DNA of 8,033 bases from an uncultured Actinomyces sp. (GTDB lineage Bacteria > Actinomycetota > Actinomycetes > Actinomycetales > Actinomycetaceae), in NCBI GenBank assembly GCA_916719935.1, contig CAKAPY010000052.1, positions 1 through 8,033 on the forward strand, in the 5' to 3' direction. The position numbers and the translations under genes are program-made. Below, piece after piece: positions 1 to 5,430 of the stretch. A model generated the notes under the pieces. The model searched no databases. It worked only from the letters and a program-made list of their open reading frames with translations, and was not told the origin of the DNA. How positions within the stretch are numbered: the stretch's first letter is position 1; every line of letters begins with the position of its first letter.

Positions 1-59
1 AGGTTCTTTGCATTCCATTCGCTCTCGCCGTGGCGGAGCAGCACCAGTTTGTAGGTCAT
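1..59 (-). CDS. gpmA: 2,3-bisphosphoglycerate-dependent phosphoglycerate mutase, N-terminal fragment (cut by window edge)
   Basis: Read on the minus strand from an ATG at 59, the frame stays open to base 1 and gives 19 codons beginning MTYKLVLLRHGESEW. RHGES is the phosphohistidine motif of the histidine phosphatase superfamily, and His10 would be the phosphorylated residue. The LVLLRHGESEWN opening is typical of the dPGM (GpmA) branch, which interconverts 3- and 2-phosphoglycerate in glycolysis and gluconeogenesis in the cytoplasm. Only the beginning of the roughly 230-250 residue protein is in the window. A purine-rich stretch (GAAAGAA) lies 7 bases before the ATG as a weak ribosome binding site. 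The gene is transcribed away from the lipoprotein gene that starts at 302. The family call is firm; the exact paralogue rests on few residues. Confidence 0.85.
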   Translation of the reverse strand, partial: MTYKLVLLRHGESEWNAKN

Positions 60-94
60 GCACATATTCTTTCATTCTTTTCGCACATGTGTCA

Positions 95-117
95 CGGGAC
101 CTGCGTCACGCGTCCCG
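95..117. repeat. Inverted repeat / potential leader hairpin upstream of gpmA
   Basis: The arms CGGGAC (95-100) and GTCCCG (112-117) are perfectly complementary. Inside them GCG (103-105) pairs with CGC (109-111) around a TCA loop, with CT bulged at 101-102. That makes a 9-bp GC-rich stem. It lies 36-58 bases upstream of the gpmA ATG, so it could be a structure in the mRNA leader or a protein-binding palindrome. It has no T-tract on either side and is unlikely to be a simple terminator. Confidence 0.55.
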
Positions 118-289
118 CATCATTCCCCTGTTTCTCGCAGATGAGAAGAAAAACGGCGACATCCTGCACGCATCCTGTCCACAACGCCCCGGCACATGAG
201 CTCGCAAAAACATCAAATAATCGCAACCAGATCAACTTCGATCAGTGTCTGAGTAGGGGCCACACAGCAAGTGCTCAGCATGATCCTTT

Positions 290-295
290 TAAACT
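290..295 (+). promoter_or_regulatory. Candidate -10 element (TAAACT) for a leaderless transcript
   Basis: TAAACT fits the TANNNT pattern of actinobacterial -10 elements. It ends 7 bases before the ATG at 302, so transcription would begin at or next to the A of the start codon. No Shine-Dalgarno-like sequence precedes that ATG, which is what a leaderless mRNA would look like. There is no recognisable -35 at the usual spacing. This is inference from position and motif only. Confidence 0.4.
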
Positions 296-301
296 TTGCG
301 C

Positions 302-1525
302 ATGAGTGACACAACATCAAAGCGCCACTTTTTCCGTACGGCGACCGCATTGTCCACCTTGGCCGCACTCGTTTCACTGAGTGCATGCTCTCAGAGCGCG
401 CCTTCCGCATCGACCTCCGCGACGAGCGAGGCAACCCCCGAGGCAACGGCATCAGCCACCTCCGCGGTTCCCGCTGTCGCAGGCTACAAACCCGGCGAGA
501 TTCCGCCAGTTCCTCTTTTCAAAGTTCCACCAATCGGCGTATTCGCCTCAAATGCTGACAAGGCTGTCATTGACGCGACCTCTAAGATTTCCTCCGTTCC
601 CGGCGTAACCGTTGCCCCCGCTATGTGTGACGGTTCCGGATTGGTGACCAACGGTGGAAATACCGTACTTGGCGGCGACGGATCAGGTGTCTCCAATAAC
701 GGCGACAAGCAGGTCGTCAATAGTGGTGACGGCTCCGGCGTTATTAACGAGGGTCCGGTAAGCATCGTTGTCGATGGCACGGGCGGTGGCGTCTACAGCG
801 ATTCATCCAACGGACTGAACATCACGATCAGTTCCGATGGCTCCGGTACCTACACCTCAAACACTCTGAACATCACGATCAGCCCTGACGGTTCCGGCGT
901 CTACAACAACTCCGAGACCGGCGAAAACATCGTGATTAGCTCCGACGGTTCCGGCAACTACAGCAACAGCAAGACTTCGGTGACTTACAGCCTTGATGGC
1001 AAGGGCGGTGGCGTCTACAACGGCCCGAACTTGAGCATCATCAACAACGGCGATGGCACCGCGACGGTGAACGGCCAGCAGGTGAAGGCTGACAAGGCAC
1101 CGACCGTTGGCAAGGTTGGTAAGTTCCCCAAGGTCGATAGCCTCAAGCCCGTCGAGAGCTGCGGCACAACCATCACCCTGGAAGATGGCGTCCTCTTCGA
1201 CTTCGGCAAGTCCGATATTCGTCCCGAGGCAGCAGCAACCCTGAAGAAGCTTGCTGAGGTCCTCACGAGTGCGAAGGTTCCGGCTGCGCACGTTTACGGC
1301 CACACCGATTCGATTGGTGACGACGCTTCCAACCAGGCCCTATCTGAGGAACGCGCTACTGCAGTCGTCAACGAACTGAAGAAGGATGGCGTCACCGCTA
1401 CCTTGGATTCTCAGGGCTTCGGCGAAAGCAAGCCGGTCGCACCCAACACGAACTCCGATGGTTCGGACAACCCCGCCGGTCGCCAAGCGAACCGCCGCGT
1501 GGAGATCTTCATTCCCGCTTTCTGA
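302..1525 (+). CDS. OmpA-domain lipoprotein with DGSG-type tandem repeats
   Basis: A 407-residue secreted lipoprotein, probably anchored in the outer leaflet of the cytoplasmic membrane and bound to peptidoglycan. Residues 1-28 form a signal peptide (basic N-terminus with KRHFFR, then a hydrophobic core), ending in lipobox LSAC with lipidated Cys29. A low-complexity Ser/Ala/Thr/Glu/Pro linker runs to about 60. Residues 110-257 hold about nine repeats of roughly 17 residues, each opening with DGSG or a variant (DGTGGG, DGKGGG) and often continuing Y-x-N...NI-x-I, suggesting a beta-rich or solenoid fold. Residues ~290-405 are an OmpA-like domain (OmpA/MotB family), with FDFGKSDIRPEA, GHTD, LSEERA and NRRVEI. 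Asp336 and Arg351 have the 15-residue spacing of the diaminopimelate-binding pair known from OmpA proteins. Cys109 and Cys287 flank the repeats and could form a disulfide. An in-frame TTG at 296 is possible, but the ATG at 302 fits better. The role of the repeats is unknown to me. Confidence 0.88.
   Translation: MSDTTSKRHFFRTATALSTLAALVSLSACSQSAPSASTSATSEATPEATASATSAVPAVAGYKPGEIPPVPLFKVPPIGVFASNADKAVIDATSKISSVPGVTVAPAMCDGSGLVTNGGNTVLGGDGSGVSNNGDKQVVNSGDGSGVINEGPVSIVVDGTGGGVYSDSSNGLNITISSDGSGTYTSNTLNITISPDGSGVYNNSETGENIVISSDGSGNYSNSKTSVTYSLDGKGGGVYNGPNLSIINNGDGTATVNGQQVKADKAPTVGKVGKFPKVDSLKPVESCGTTITLEDGVLFDFGKSDIRPEAAATLKKLAEVLTSAKVPAAHVYGHTDSIGDDASNQALSEERATAVVNELKKDGVTATLDSQGFGESKPVAPNTNSDGSDNPAGRQANRRVEIFIPAF
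629..1072 (+). repeat. In-frame tandem repeats coding about nine DGSG units
   Basis: The region codes for successive ~17-residue units beginning with DGSG, DGTGGG, DGKGGG or DGTA. Some units are still alike at the DNA level. CTGAACATCACGATCAG occurs at 815-831 and again at 866-882, exactly 51 bases (17 codons) later. GGGCGGTGGCGTCTACA occurs at 781-797 and 1003-1019, 222 bases (74 codons) apart. All spacings are multiples of three, consistent with growth by in-frame duplication of a 17-codon unit. Confidence 0.8.
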
Positions 1526-1529
1526 CAGT

Positions 1530-1570
1530 AAGTGGCTGGGGCACACCTTTTCTGTGTGCTCCAGCTACTT
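1530..1570 (+). terminator. Long hairpin between the two lipoprotein genes (terminator or attenuator)
   Basis: Starting 5 bases after the first lipoprotein stop, AAGTGGCTGGGGCACAC (1530-1546) pairs with GTGTGCTCCAGCTACTT (1554-1570) around a 7-base loop. All 17 positions pair if two G-U pairs are allowed. The bases after the stem (TACTTTCCTTCC) are pyrimidine-rich but lack a solid T-run, so termination may be partial. The next gene starts 30 bases later and I see no separate promoter for it, so read-through is likely. Confidence 0.7.
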
Positions 1571-1599
1571 TACTTTCCTTCCACAAGAAAGATTGATCA

Positions 1600-2127
1600 A
1601 TGACCCACACGACTTCATCACGCACCACGCTGGCCCTCTTCGCAACTCTGGGACTTGCCGCGACTATGGGTATTGCCGCTTGTAGTCAGACGATCACTCA
1701 ATCCCCTTCAGATGTTGCAAATTCAGCAAAGGCGACGGCGCAAAGCATCGCTTCCGATGCCGCCGAACAGGGCAAGGCTGCCGCTTCTTCAGCTGCTAGC
1801 TACGCGAGCGCGGGCGCATCCGAAGCCGCAGATCAGGCCAAGAACCTTGCCAAGGGCACAACGGGAAAGACTCTCACGGTCTCCGATTCCAACACTGTTG
1901 TCACCGTCCCGGATGATGTCGAGAACGTACACATTCAGTCATCCAACGTGAAGCTCACGTCAACACACGCACTGACGAGTCTGACCATCGATGGATCTAA
2001 CAACTCAGTCAACCTAGAATCCGCAAAGAAGATCACTTTTACGGGTTCTCAGAACGTCGTACACTACACGTCAGGAGACCCTGACATCAGCGATTCCGGT
2101 ACGGGCAATTCCGTCTCGGAAGACTGA
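1600..2127 (+). CDS. DUF3060-like lipoprotein with Ala-rich helical segment
   Basis: A 175-residue secreted lipoprotein of unknown function. Residues 1-27 form a signal peptide ending in lipobox IAAC, with lipidated Cys28. Residues ~31-86 are very rich in Ala, Ser, Lys, Asp and Gln with little hydrophobic bulk and probably form a long amphipathic helix or stalk. Residues ~87-175 contain short beta repeats (LTVSDSNTVVTV, LTIDGSNNSVNL, ITFTGSQNVVHY, then a degenerate SGTGNSVSE), the GSNNxV pattern I associate with DUF3060, a domain common in actinobacterial lipoproteins. The ATG at 1600 is preceded by a weak AGAAAGA (1586-1592). The gene ends with tandem stops TGA-TAG. It follows the OmpA-domain lipoprotein across a hairpin and is likely in the same transcription unit. 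Both proteins are predicted to be membrane-anchored with beta-repeat regions, so a shared envelope role is plausible but unproven. Confidence 0.85.
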   Translation: MTHTTSSRTTLALFATLGLAATMGIAACSQTITQSPSDVANSAKATAQSIASDAAEQGKAAASSAASYASAGASEAADQAKNLAKGTTGKTLTVSDSNTVVTVPDDVENVHIQSSNVKLTSTHALTSLTIDGSNNSVNLESAKKITFTGSQNVVHYTSGDPDISDSGTGNSVSED

Positions 2128-2146
2128 TAGTTAACTTTCAGCAAGG

Positions 2147-2178
2147 AAGCTGGGGCACATCACTACCCCAGCTTTTTT
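2147..2178 (+). terminator. Rho-independent terminator after the lipoprotein pair
   Basis: AAGCTGGGG (2147-2155) pairs perfectly with CCCCAGCTT (2166-2174) around a 10-base loop, followed by a six-T run (2173-2178). It starts 19 bases after the stop codon. This is a textbook intrinsic terminator on the plus strand and closes the lipoprotein unit before the asparagine genes. Confidence 0.9.
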
Positions 2179-2182
2179 GCGC

Positions 2183-2209
2183 TTAATTTCGACTGTTTAA
2201 TTTCAACTG
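2183..2209. repeat. Short direct repeat upstream of the asparagine permease gene
   Basis: TTAATTTCGACTG (2183-2195) and TTAATTTCAACTG (2197-2209) are 13-base direct repeats with one mismatch and a 14-base period. They lie between the terminator and the permease gene, 77 bases before its ATG. Each contains TAATTT, a possible -10 (TANNNT), but no good -35 is visible. They could be a regulator-binding pair or part of the promoter. The rest of the 2179-2285 gap shows nothing else distinctive. Confidence 0.4.
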
Positions 2210-2285
2210 AGCCCCCCGAAGCGGTCGATCGCCCTCAAATGAACTTCTCCCCCACAGCCAGTGACCAACCAGATGGAAGGTGCAC

Positions 2286-3749
2286 ATGTCTACTCACAAG
2301 CCCACTACCGAGGCCTCAATGAACCCTGAAATGACAAGCGGAACTCACCCCGCAGATCAGGGCGATGCGGGCTACGATAAGGCCCTCAAAAACCGCCACC
2401 TGCAGATGATTGCAATCGGCGGATCGATTGGTACCGGCCTCTTCCTTGGTGCAGGCGGGCGCCTTGCGCAGGGAGGTCCACTTCTTGCTCTCGCCTACGC
2501 GGTTTGTGGAGTTTTCGCCTTCCTCATGGTCCGCGCACTCGGTGAGCTCGCAATCCGTCGTCCATCCTCTGGAGCCTTCGTCTCTTACGCACGTGAATTC
2601 CTTGGTAGACGCGGCGCTTTCATCACCGGCTGGTTCTTTTTCCTTGACTGGGCAGTGACGGTGATGGCAGATATTACGGCGGTCGGCGTTTATATGCACT
2701 ACTGGAATCTCTTCGAGTGGATCCCACGTTGGGTGATTGCTCTGATCGCTCTTGTCCTGGTTTTCTGCCTCAACATGCTGTCGGTGAAAGCCTTCGGTGA
2801 GGCCGAATTCTGGTTTGCTCTCATCAAAGTTGCAACGATTTTGATCTTTATGGCGCTTGCCATTTGGGCGATCATCACCCAGGCCCAGATGGGCGACCAC
2901 ACCGCCGGCGTCCACAACATCGCCGAAAATGGCGGCCTACTCCCACAGGGCATCGCACCGATCTTCGCATTGACTTTGGGCGTTGTCTTTGCTTTTGGTG
3001 GCACTGAAATGGTGGGCGTTGCTGCCGGCGAAGCGAAAGATGCACAGAAGATACTTCCCAAGGCAATCAACTCGATGGCCCTTCGAATTTTCTTCTTCTA
3101 CGTCGGTACCGTGACTCTCATGGCTTTAGCCCTGCCCTACACCGTTTATTCCTCCGACGAGTCCCCCTTCACCACCTTCTTCTCTTCGCTCGGAATTCCT
3201 CACGCCGGTGATATCGTCCAGATTGTCGTTCTAACCGCGGCACTTTCCTCGCTTAATGCGGGGCTCTACGCGACGGGCCGAACCCTGCGCTCAATGGCCG
3301 TTTCAGGCGAAGCCCCCAGCTTCGCCTCGAGACTGAATAAGCACCACGTCCCCTACGGCGGAATTATCATCACCGCCTCACTCGGACTGCTGGGGGTATT
3401 GCTCAACGCATTCCTCCCCGACGATGCTTTTGAAATCGTCATGAGCTTGGCCGGAATCGGCATCGCGGGCACCTGGGCGATGATCCTCATTACCCACCTG
3501 GCATTCCTCAAGCGCGTGCGTGCCGGTGAGGAGGAGCGCCCCTCATACCGCATGCCGGGCGCACCTTTCACGAACTACATCTCGCTAGTTTTCTTTGCGA
3601 TTGTCATCGCTTCAAATGTCACTAGCACCAATGGCCGCTGGACTCTTGCGCTCTTTGGAGTAGTGGTCGTGGCAATGGTTTGTGGTTGGTATGCAATTCG
3701 GGGTAAATTTTCTTCAAATGACGAGACCCCGCGCCATTTAGGCGAATAA
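2286..3749 (+). CDS. ansP: L-asparagine permease, amino acid/polyamine/organocation family
   Basis: A 487-residue integral membrane amino-acid importer of the APC superfamily, with about twelve hydrophobic segments. After a polar N-terminus of about 35 residues comes the family signature in TM1, IGGSIGTGLFLGAG (residues ~44-57). It then closely follows the E. coli AnsP pattern as I recall it: ALGELAIRRPSSGAFVSYAREFLG, ADITAVGVYMHYW, EFWFALIKV, EMVGVAAGEAKD, KAINS, SPFTTFF, VVLTAALSSLNAGLYATGR and PGAPFT. It would import asparagine, probably by proton symport. The ATG at 2286 has GGAAGG at 2275-2280, five bases upstream; the in-frame GTG at 2280 overlaps that site and is a worse start. The asparaginase gene follows after 55 bases with no terminator between, which strongly supports asparagine as substrate. 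Related permeases carry GABA, proline or D-serine, so substrate rests on resemblance plus context. Confidence 0.88.
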   Translation: MSTHKPTTEASMNPEMTSGTHPADQGDAGYDKALKNRHLQMIAIGGSIGTGLFLGAGGRLAQGGPLLALAYAVCGVFAFLMVRALGELAIRRPSSGAFVSYAREFLGRRGAFITGWFFFLDWAVTVMADITAVGVYMHYWNLFEWIPRWVIALIALVLVFCLNMLSVKAFGEAEFWFALIKVATILIFMALAIWAIITQAQMGDHTAGVHNIAENGGLLPQGIAPIFALTLGVVFAFGGTEMVGVAAGEAKDAQKILPKAINSMALRIFFFYVGTVTLMALALPYTVYSSDESPFTTFFSSLGIPHAGDIVQIVVLTAALSSLNAGLYATGRTLRSMAVSGEAPSFASRLNKHHVPYGGIIITASLGLLGVLLNAFLPDDAFEIVMSLAGIGIAGTWAMILITHLAFLKRVRAGEEERPSYRMPGAPFTNYISLVFFAIVIASNVTSTNGRWTLALFGVVVVAMVCGWYAIRGKFSSNDETPRHLGE

Positions 3750-3804
3750 CCACCCCTCTGCTCTCGTTTCTTTTTCGCTATCCAATGATGGAAGAGGACG
3801 CACT

Positions 3805-4809
3805 ATGAGGATTCATGTGACGTATGCAGGCGGAACAATCGGGATGGTTGATTCTCCTGACGGTTTGCGACCGGGTGCCGATATGGCGTCGTGGCTCAAC
3901 ACTCAGTTCGACGGAATCGAGCTCACGGGACACGTGTCGATGTCTCAGCTCTCGCCGCTCGTCGATTCTTCGGAAACGACACCGATCCACTGGCAGATGA
4001 TCATCGACGATATTCGCGCTCATGCCGATGAAGCCGATGCTTTCTTGGTTCTCCATGGGACCGACACCATGGCCTATAGCGCTGCGGCACTGTCGTACGC
4101 GCTGGCTGATTTCACGAAACCTATTGTTTTGACCGGTTCTCAGTATCCGCTGGGCGTCGTCGGAACCGACGCCTCCGCGAATGTGACGGGCGCTTTGCGC
4201 GCTGCCGGAAGTTCCCAGGTGAGCGGCGTGACTTTGTTCTTTGGCCATATGCTTCTGGCAGGAAATCGTTCAACGAAGACCTCATCATGGGCCTTCGCTG
4301 GCTTTGACTCACCTTCGACATTGCCGATCGCGCGCACGGGTGCCCCTTGGCGCTGGTACCACAGTGTCGAGGCCGGTGAGGGCTGGGCTAATCCTGCACC
4401 TTACGCTCGCCACGATGTTGCCGTTGTAGACATTGTTCCCGGCCTGAGCGCCACGCGTTTACGTTCCATGTTTACTCCCCTGCCCGAGGCGGTGATCATC
4501 CGCGCATACGGCGTGGGGAATATTCCGGCTTCAGACCCGGGTTTTGTGGATGTTTTGCAGGAGCTGCGCGAGGCCGAGGTTCCCTTGATCGTTGCTTCGC
4601 AGTGCCACCAGGCCGAGGTTGTCTTGGGCCATTACGAGGCCGGGAGCACTCTTGCGCACCTGGGCGCGATTAGCGCGCATGACATGACGCTTGAGGCCTT
4701 GTATGCGAAGACGATCTTCTTACTCTCTCAGGGATTGCAGGGTGAAGAGTTCGCACAGTGGATGAATCGATCTATTGCTGGCGAAGTGAGCCTTCCAGGT
4801 ATTGCGTAG
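3805..4809 (+). CDS. ansA: L-asparaginase, cytoplasmic type I
   Basis: A 334-residue enzyme hydrolysing L-asparagine to L-aspartate and ammonia. No signal peptide is present, so it should be cytoplasmic. The N-terminal motif TYAGGTIGM carries nucleophile Thr11. DSS (54-56) supplies substrate-binding residues. HGTDTMAY (84-91) supplies Thr86 and Asp87, and Lys158 in GNRSTK completes the second catalytic set. Spacings agree with E. coli AnsA (Thr14, Thr91, Asp92, Lys163 as I recall them). C-terminal matches include RAYGVGNIP and SQCHQAEV, where Cys267 aligns with the allosteric-site cysteine of E. coli AnsA. The length matches type I enzymes. The ATG at 3805 has a strong ribosome binding site, GGAAGAGGA at 3790-3798. 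It is probably co-transcribed with the permease 55 bases upstream, so imported asparagine would feed directly into aspartate and ammonium. All catalytic residues I could check are present. Confidence 0.93.
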   Translation: MRIHVTYAGGTIGMVDSPDGLRPGADMASWLNTQFDGIELTGHVSMSQLSPLVDSSETTPIHWQMIIDDIRAHADEADAFLVLHGTDTMAYSAAALSYALADFTKPIVLTGSQYPLGVVGTDASANVTGALRAAGSSQVSGVTLFFGHMLLAGNRSTKTSSWAFAGFDSPSTLPIARTGAPWRWYHSVEAGEGWANPAPYARHDVAVVDIVPGLSATRLRSMFTPLPEAVIIRAYGVGNIPASDPGFVDVLQELREAEVPLIVASQCHQAEVVLGHYEAGSTLAHLGAISAHDMTLEALYAKTIFLLSQGLQGEEFAQWMNRSIAGEVSLPGIA

Positions 4810-4974
4810 CTGACCTGCGGTTTTAGCTATTCCAGCGGATATAGGATGCACCTAAACCGGTACAGATCGCGAAAACTGACCACTCGATACAAAACGTATT
4901 GAATACAAATATAAATGCGGGGTATTTCGATAAGAAATGCTCCGCATTGATATCAGAGGAATTCAGAACAAAGG
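4810..4974. other. Convergent intergenic region between ansA and lsr2
   Basis: 165 bases with no gene. The region is AT-rich, especially 4888-4913. It contains the bidirectional hairpin at 4914-4948, and a weaker inverted repeat (CGGTTTTAG at 4818-4826 against CTAAACCG at 4852-4859, one bulge, 25-base loop) that might end ansA transcription but has no T-tract. I see no clear plus-strand terminator. Confidence 0.5.
4914..4948 (-). terminator. Hairpin downstream of lsr2, probable terminator
   Basis: AATGCGGGGTATTTC (4914-4928) and GAAATGCTCCGCATT (4934-4948) form a 15-bp stem around a 5-base loop; two positions are G-U type on one strand and A-C on the other. Read on the minus strand it begins 26 bases after the lsr2 stop and is followed by TATATTTG, a moderately T-rich tail, so it fits best as the lsr2 terminator. 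In the plus direction it could also slow transcription coming from ansA. Confidence 0.65.
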
Positions 4975-5301
4975 TCAGCGATTTTCCTTTTCGAACTGCT
5001 CGATAATCGCAGAAGGAATCCGGCCGCGATCACTCAGCTCGATCCCCTTTTCGCGAGCCCAACGGCGCACGCGAACACTCTTTGCTTCAGTATCTCCACA
5101 CGGTGTTGTGCGACGACTATTAAGACGCCCACCTACCCTACGAGCTGCAGAAATCCATGGTGACATATCGCGCTCAAATTGCTCTGCATTCTGGTCGGAA
5201 AGATCGATTTCATACGATACGCCTTTGAATGCGAATGAAATTGTCTGCTTGGCGACCGAGCCATCACGGTCATCAACTAATACAACGACTTTCTTCTGCA
5301 C
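4975..5301 (-). CDS. lsr2: Lsr2-family nucleoid-associated protein
   Basis: A 108-residue H-NS-like xenogeneic silencer that binds AT-rich DNA and bridges it by oligomerising. The N-terminal dimerisation domain (about 1-58) begins MQKKVVVLVDDRDGS, matching the usual Lsr2 opening, and continues with VSYEIDLS, ISAARRVGGR and a basic linker. The C-terminal DNA-binding domain (about 72-108) has VRRWAREKGIELSDRGRIP; Arg92-Gly93-Arg94 is the AT-hook-like RGR that inserts into the minor groove. I choose the GTG at 5301 because GAAGG lies 9 bases upstream and the protein then starts where other Lsr2 proteins do; GTG at 5310 and TTG at 5328 would add unmatched residues. The gene is divergent from the MarR gene across an AT-rich gap. 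It is not beside lysS or clpC, its common neighbours in mycobacteria and corynebacteria, so it could be a relocated copy or a second paralogue. Confidence 0.93.
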   Translation of the reverse strand: MQKKVVVLVDDRDGSVAKQTISFAFKGVSYEIDLSDQNAEQFERDMSPWISAARRVGGRLNSRRTTPCGDTEAKSVRVRRWAREKGIELSDRGRIPSAIIEQFEKENR

Positions 5302-5330
5302 AGTTTTCACCCTTCGAAAACATGTCAACC

Positions 5331-5354
5331 GCAGAGAAAAATTCTATTTTCTGC
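5331..5354. promoter_or_regulatory. Imperfect inverted repeat covering the lsr2 -10 candidate
   Basis: The outer arms GCAGA (5331-5335) and the facing TCTGC (5350-5354) are complementary, and A/T-rich inner parts extend the symmetry with small offsets. On the minus strand the centre reads TAGAAT (5346 down to 5341), a fair -10 match that would put the start of the lsr2 transcript near 5334 with a ~33-base leader. An operator over a -10 suggests repression, possibly autoregulation. No good -35 is visible. Confidence 0.45.
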
Positions 5355-5400
5355 GATTGAGTAATGCACTTTTCGAAACCACGCTATCACATTTTTGATA

Positions 5401-5430
5401 TTAACTATTAATTTTTTGAGACCCTATAAT
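5401..5430 (+). promoter_or_regulatory. Candidate promoter of the marR-clc unit
   Basis: A perfect TATAAT at 5425-5430 on the plus strand has TTAACT (5401-5406) 18 bases upstream as a weak -35. It would give a leader of about 100 bases before the MarR ATG. The assignment rests on the -10 match and position. Confidence 0.5.

Larger units (their letters stand above)
60..301. promoter_or_regulatory. Divergent intergenic region between gpmA and the OmpA-like lipoprotein gene
   Basis: These 242 bases hold no convincing gene. They must carry the gpmA promoter on the minus strand and the lipoprotein promoter on the plus strand. Visible elements are the inverted repeat at 95-117 in the presumed gpmA leader, a CACATGTG palindrome at 84-91, and the plus-strand -10 candidate at 290-295. 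Short open frames here lack ribosome binding sites and resemble nothing known to me. I could not place a convincing gpmA -35/-10 pair. Confidence 0.5.

Noticed and set aside
629..1072. CRISPR-like regular repeats
   Set aside because: The periodicity is in codons, the units are contiguous with no unique spacers and they encode a protein repeat.
857..1303. A 148-codon antisense frame across the DGSG repeats
   Set aside because: The repeats create a long open antisense frame; no start signal or family resemblance supports it.
2280..2285. GTG at 2280 as the permease start
   Set aside because: It overlaps the GGAAGG ribosome binding site, which is correctly spaced for the ATG at 2286.
2239..2322. 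Short upstream open frame before the permease
   Set aside because: It has no ribosome binding site, overlaps the permease start in another frame and shows no attenuator-like residue run (no asparagine codon cluster).
2316..2915. A 199-codon open frame antisense to the permease gene
   Set aside because: It lies wholly within a well supported gene, has no ribosome binding site and resembles no protein; it is a shadow of the coding bias of the permease.
5302..5328. Upstream lsr2 starts (TTG at 5328, GTG at 5310)
   Set aside because: They add residues not found in the family, and the ribosome binding site GAAGG is placed for the GTG at 5301.
4937..5398. A 153-codon plus-strand frame opposite lsr2
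   Set aside because: It covers the whole lsr2 gene on the opposite strand, and its translation has no recognisable domain, while the minus strand gives a clear Lsr2.
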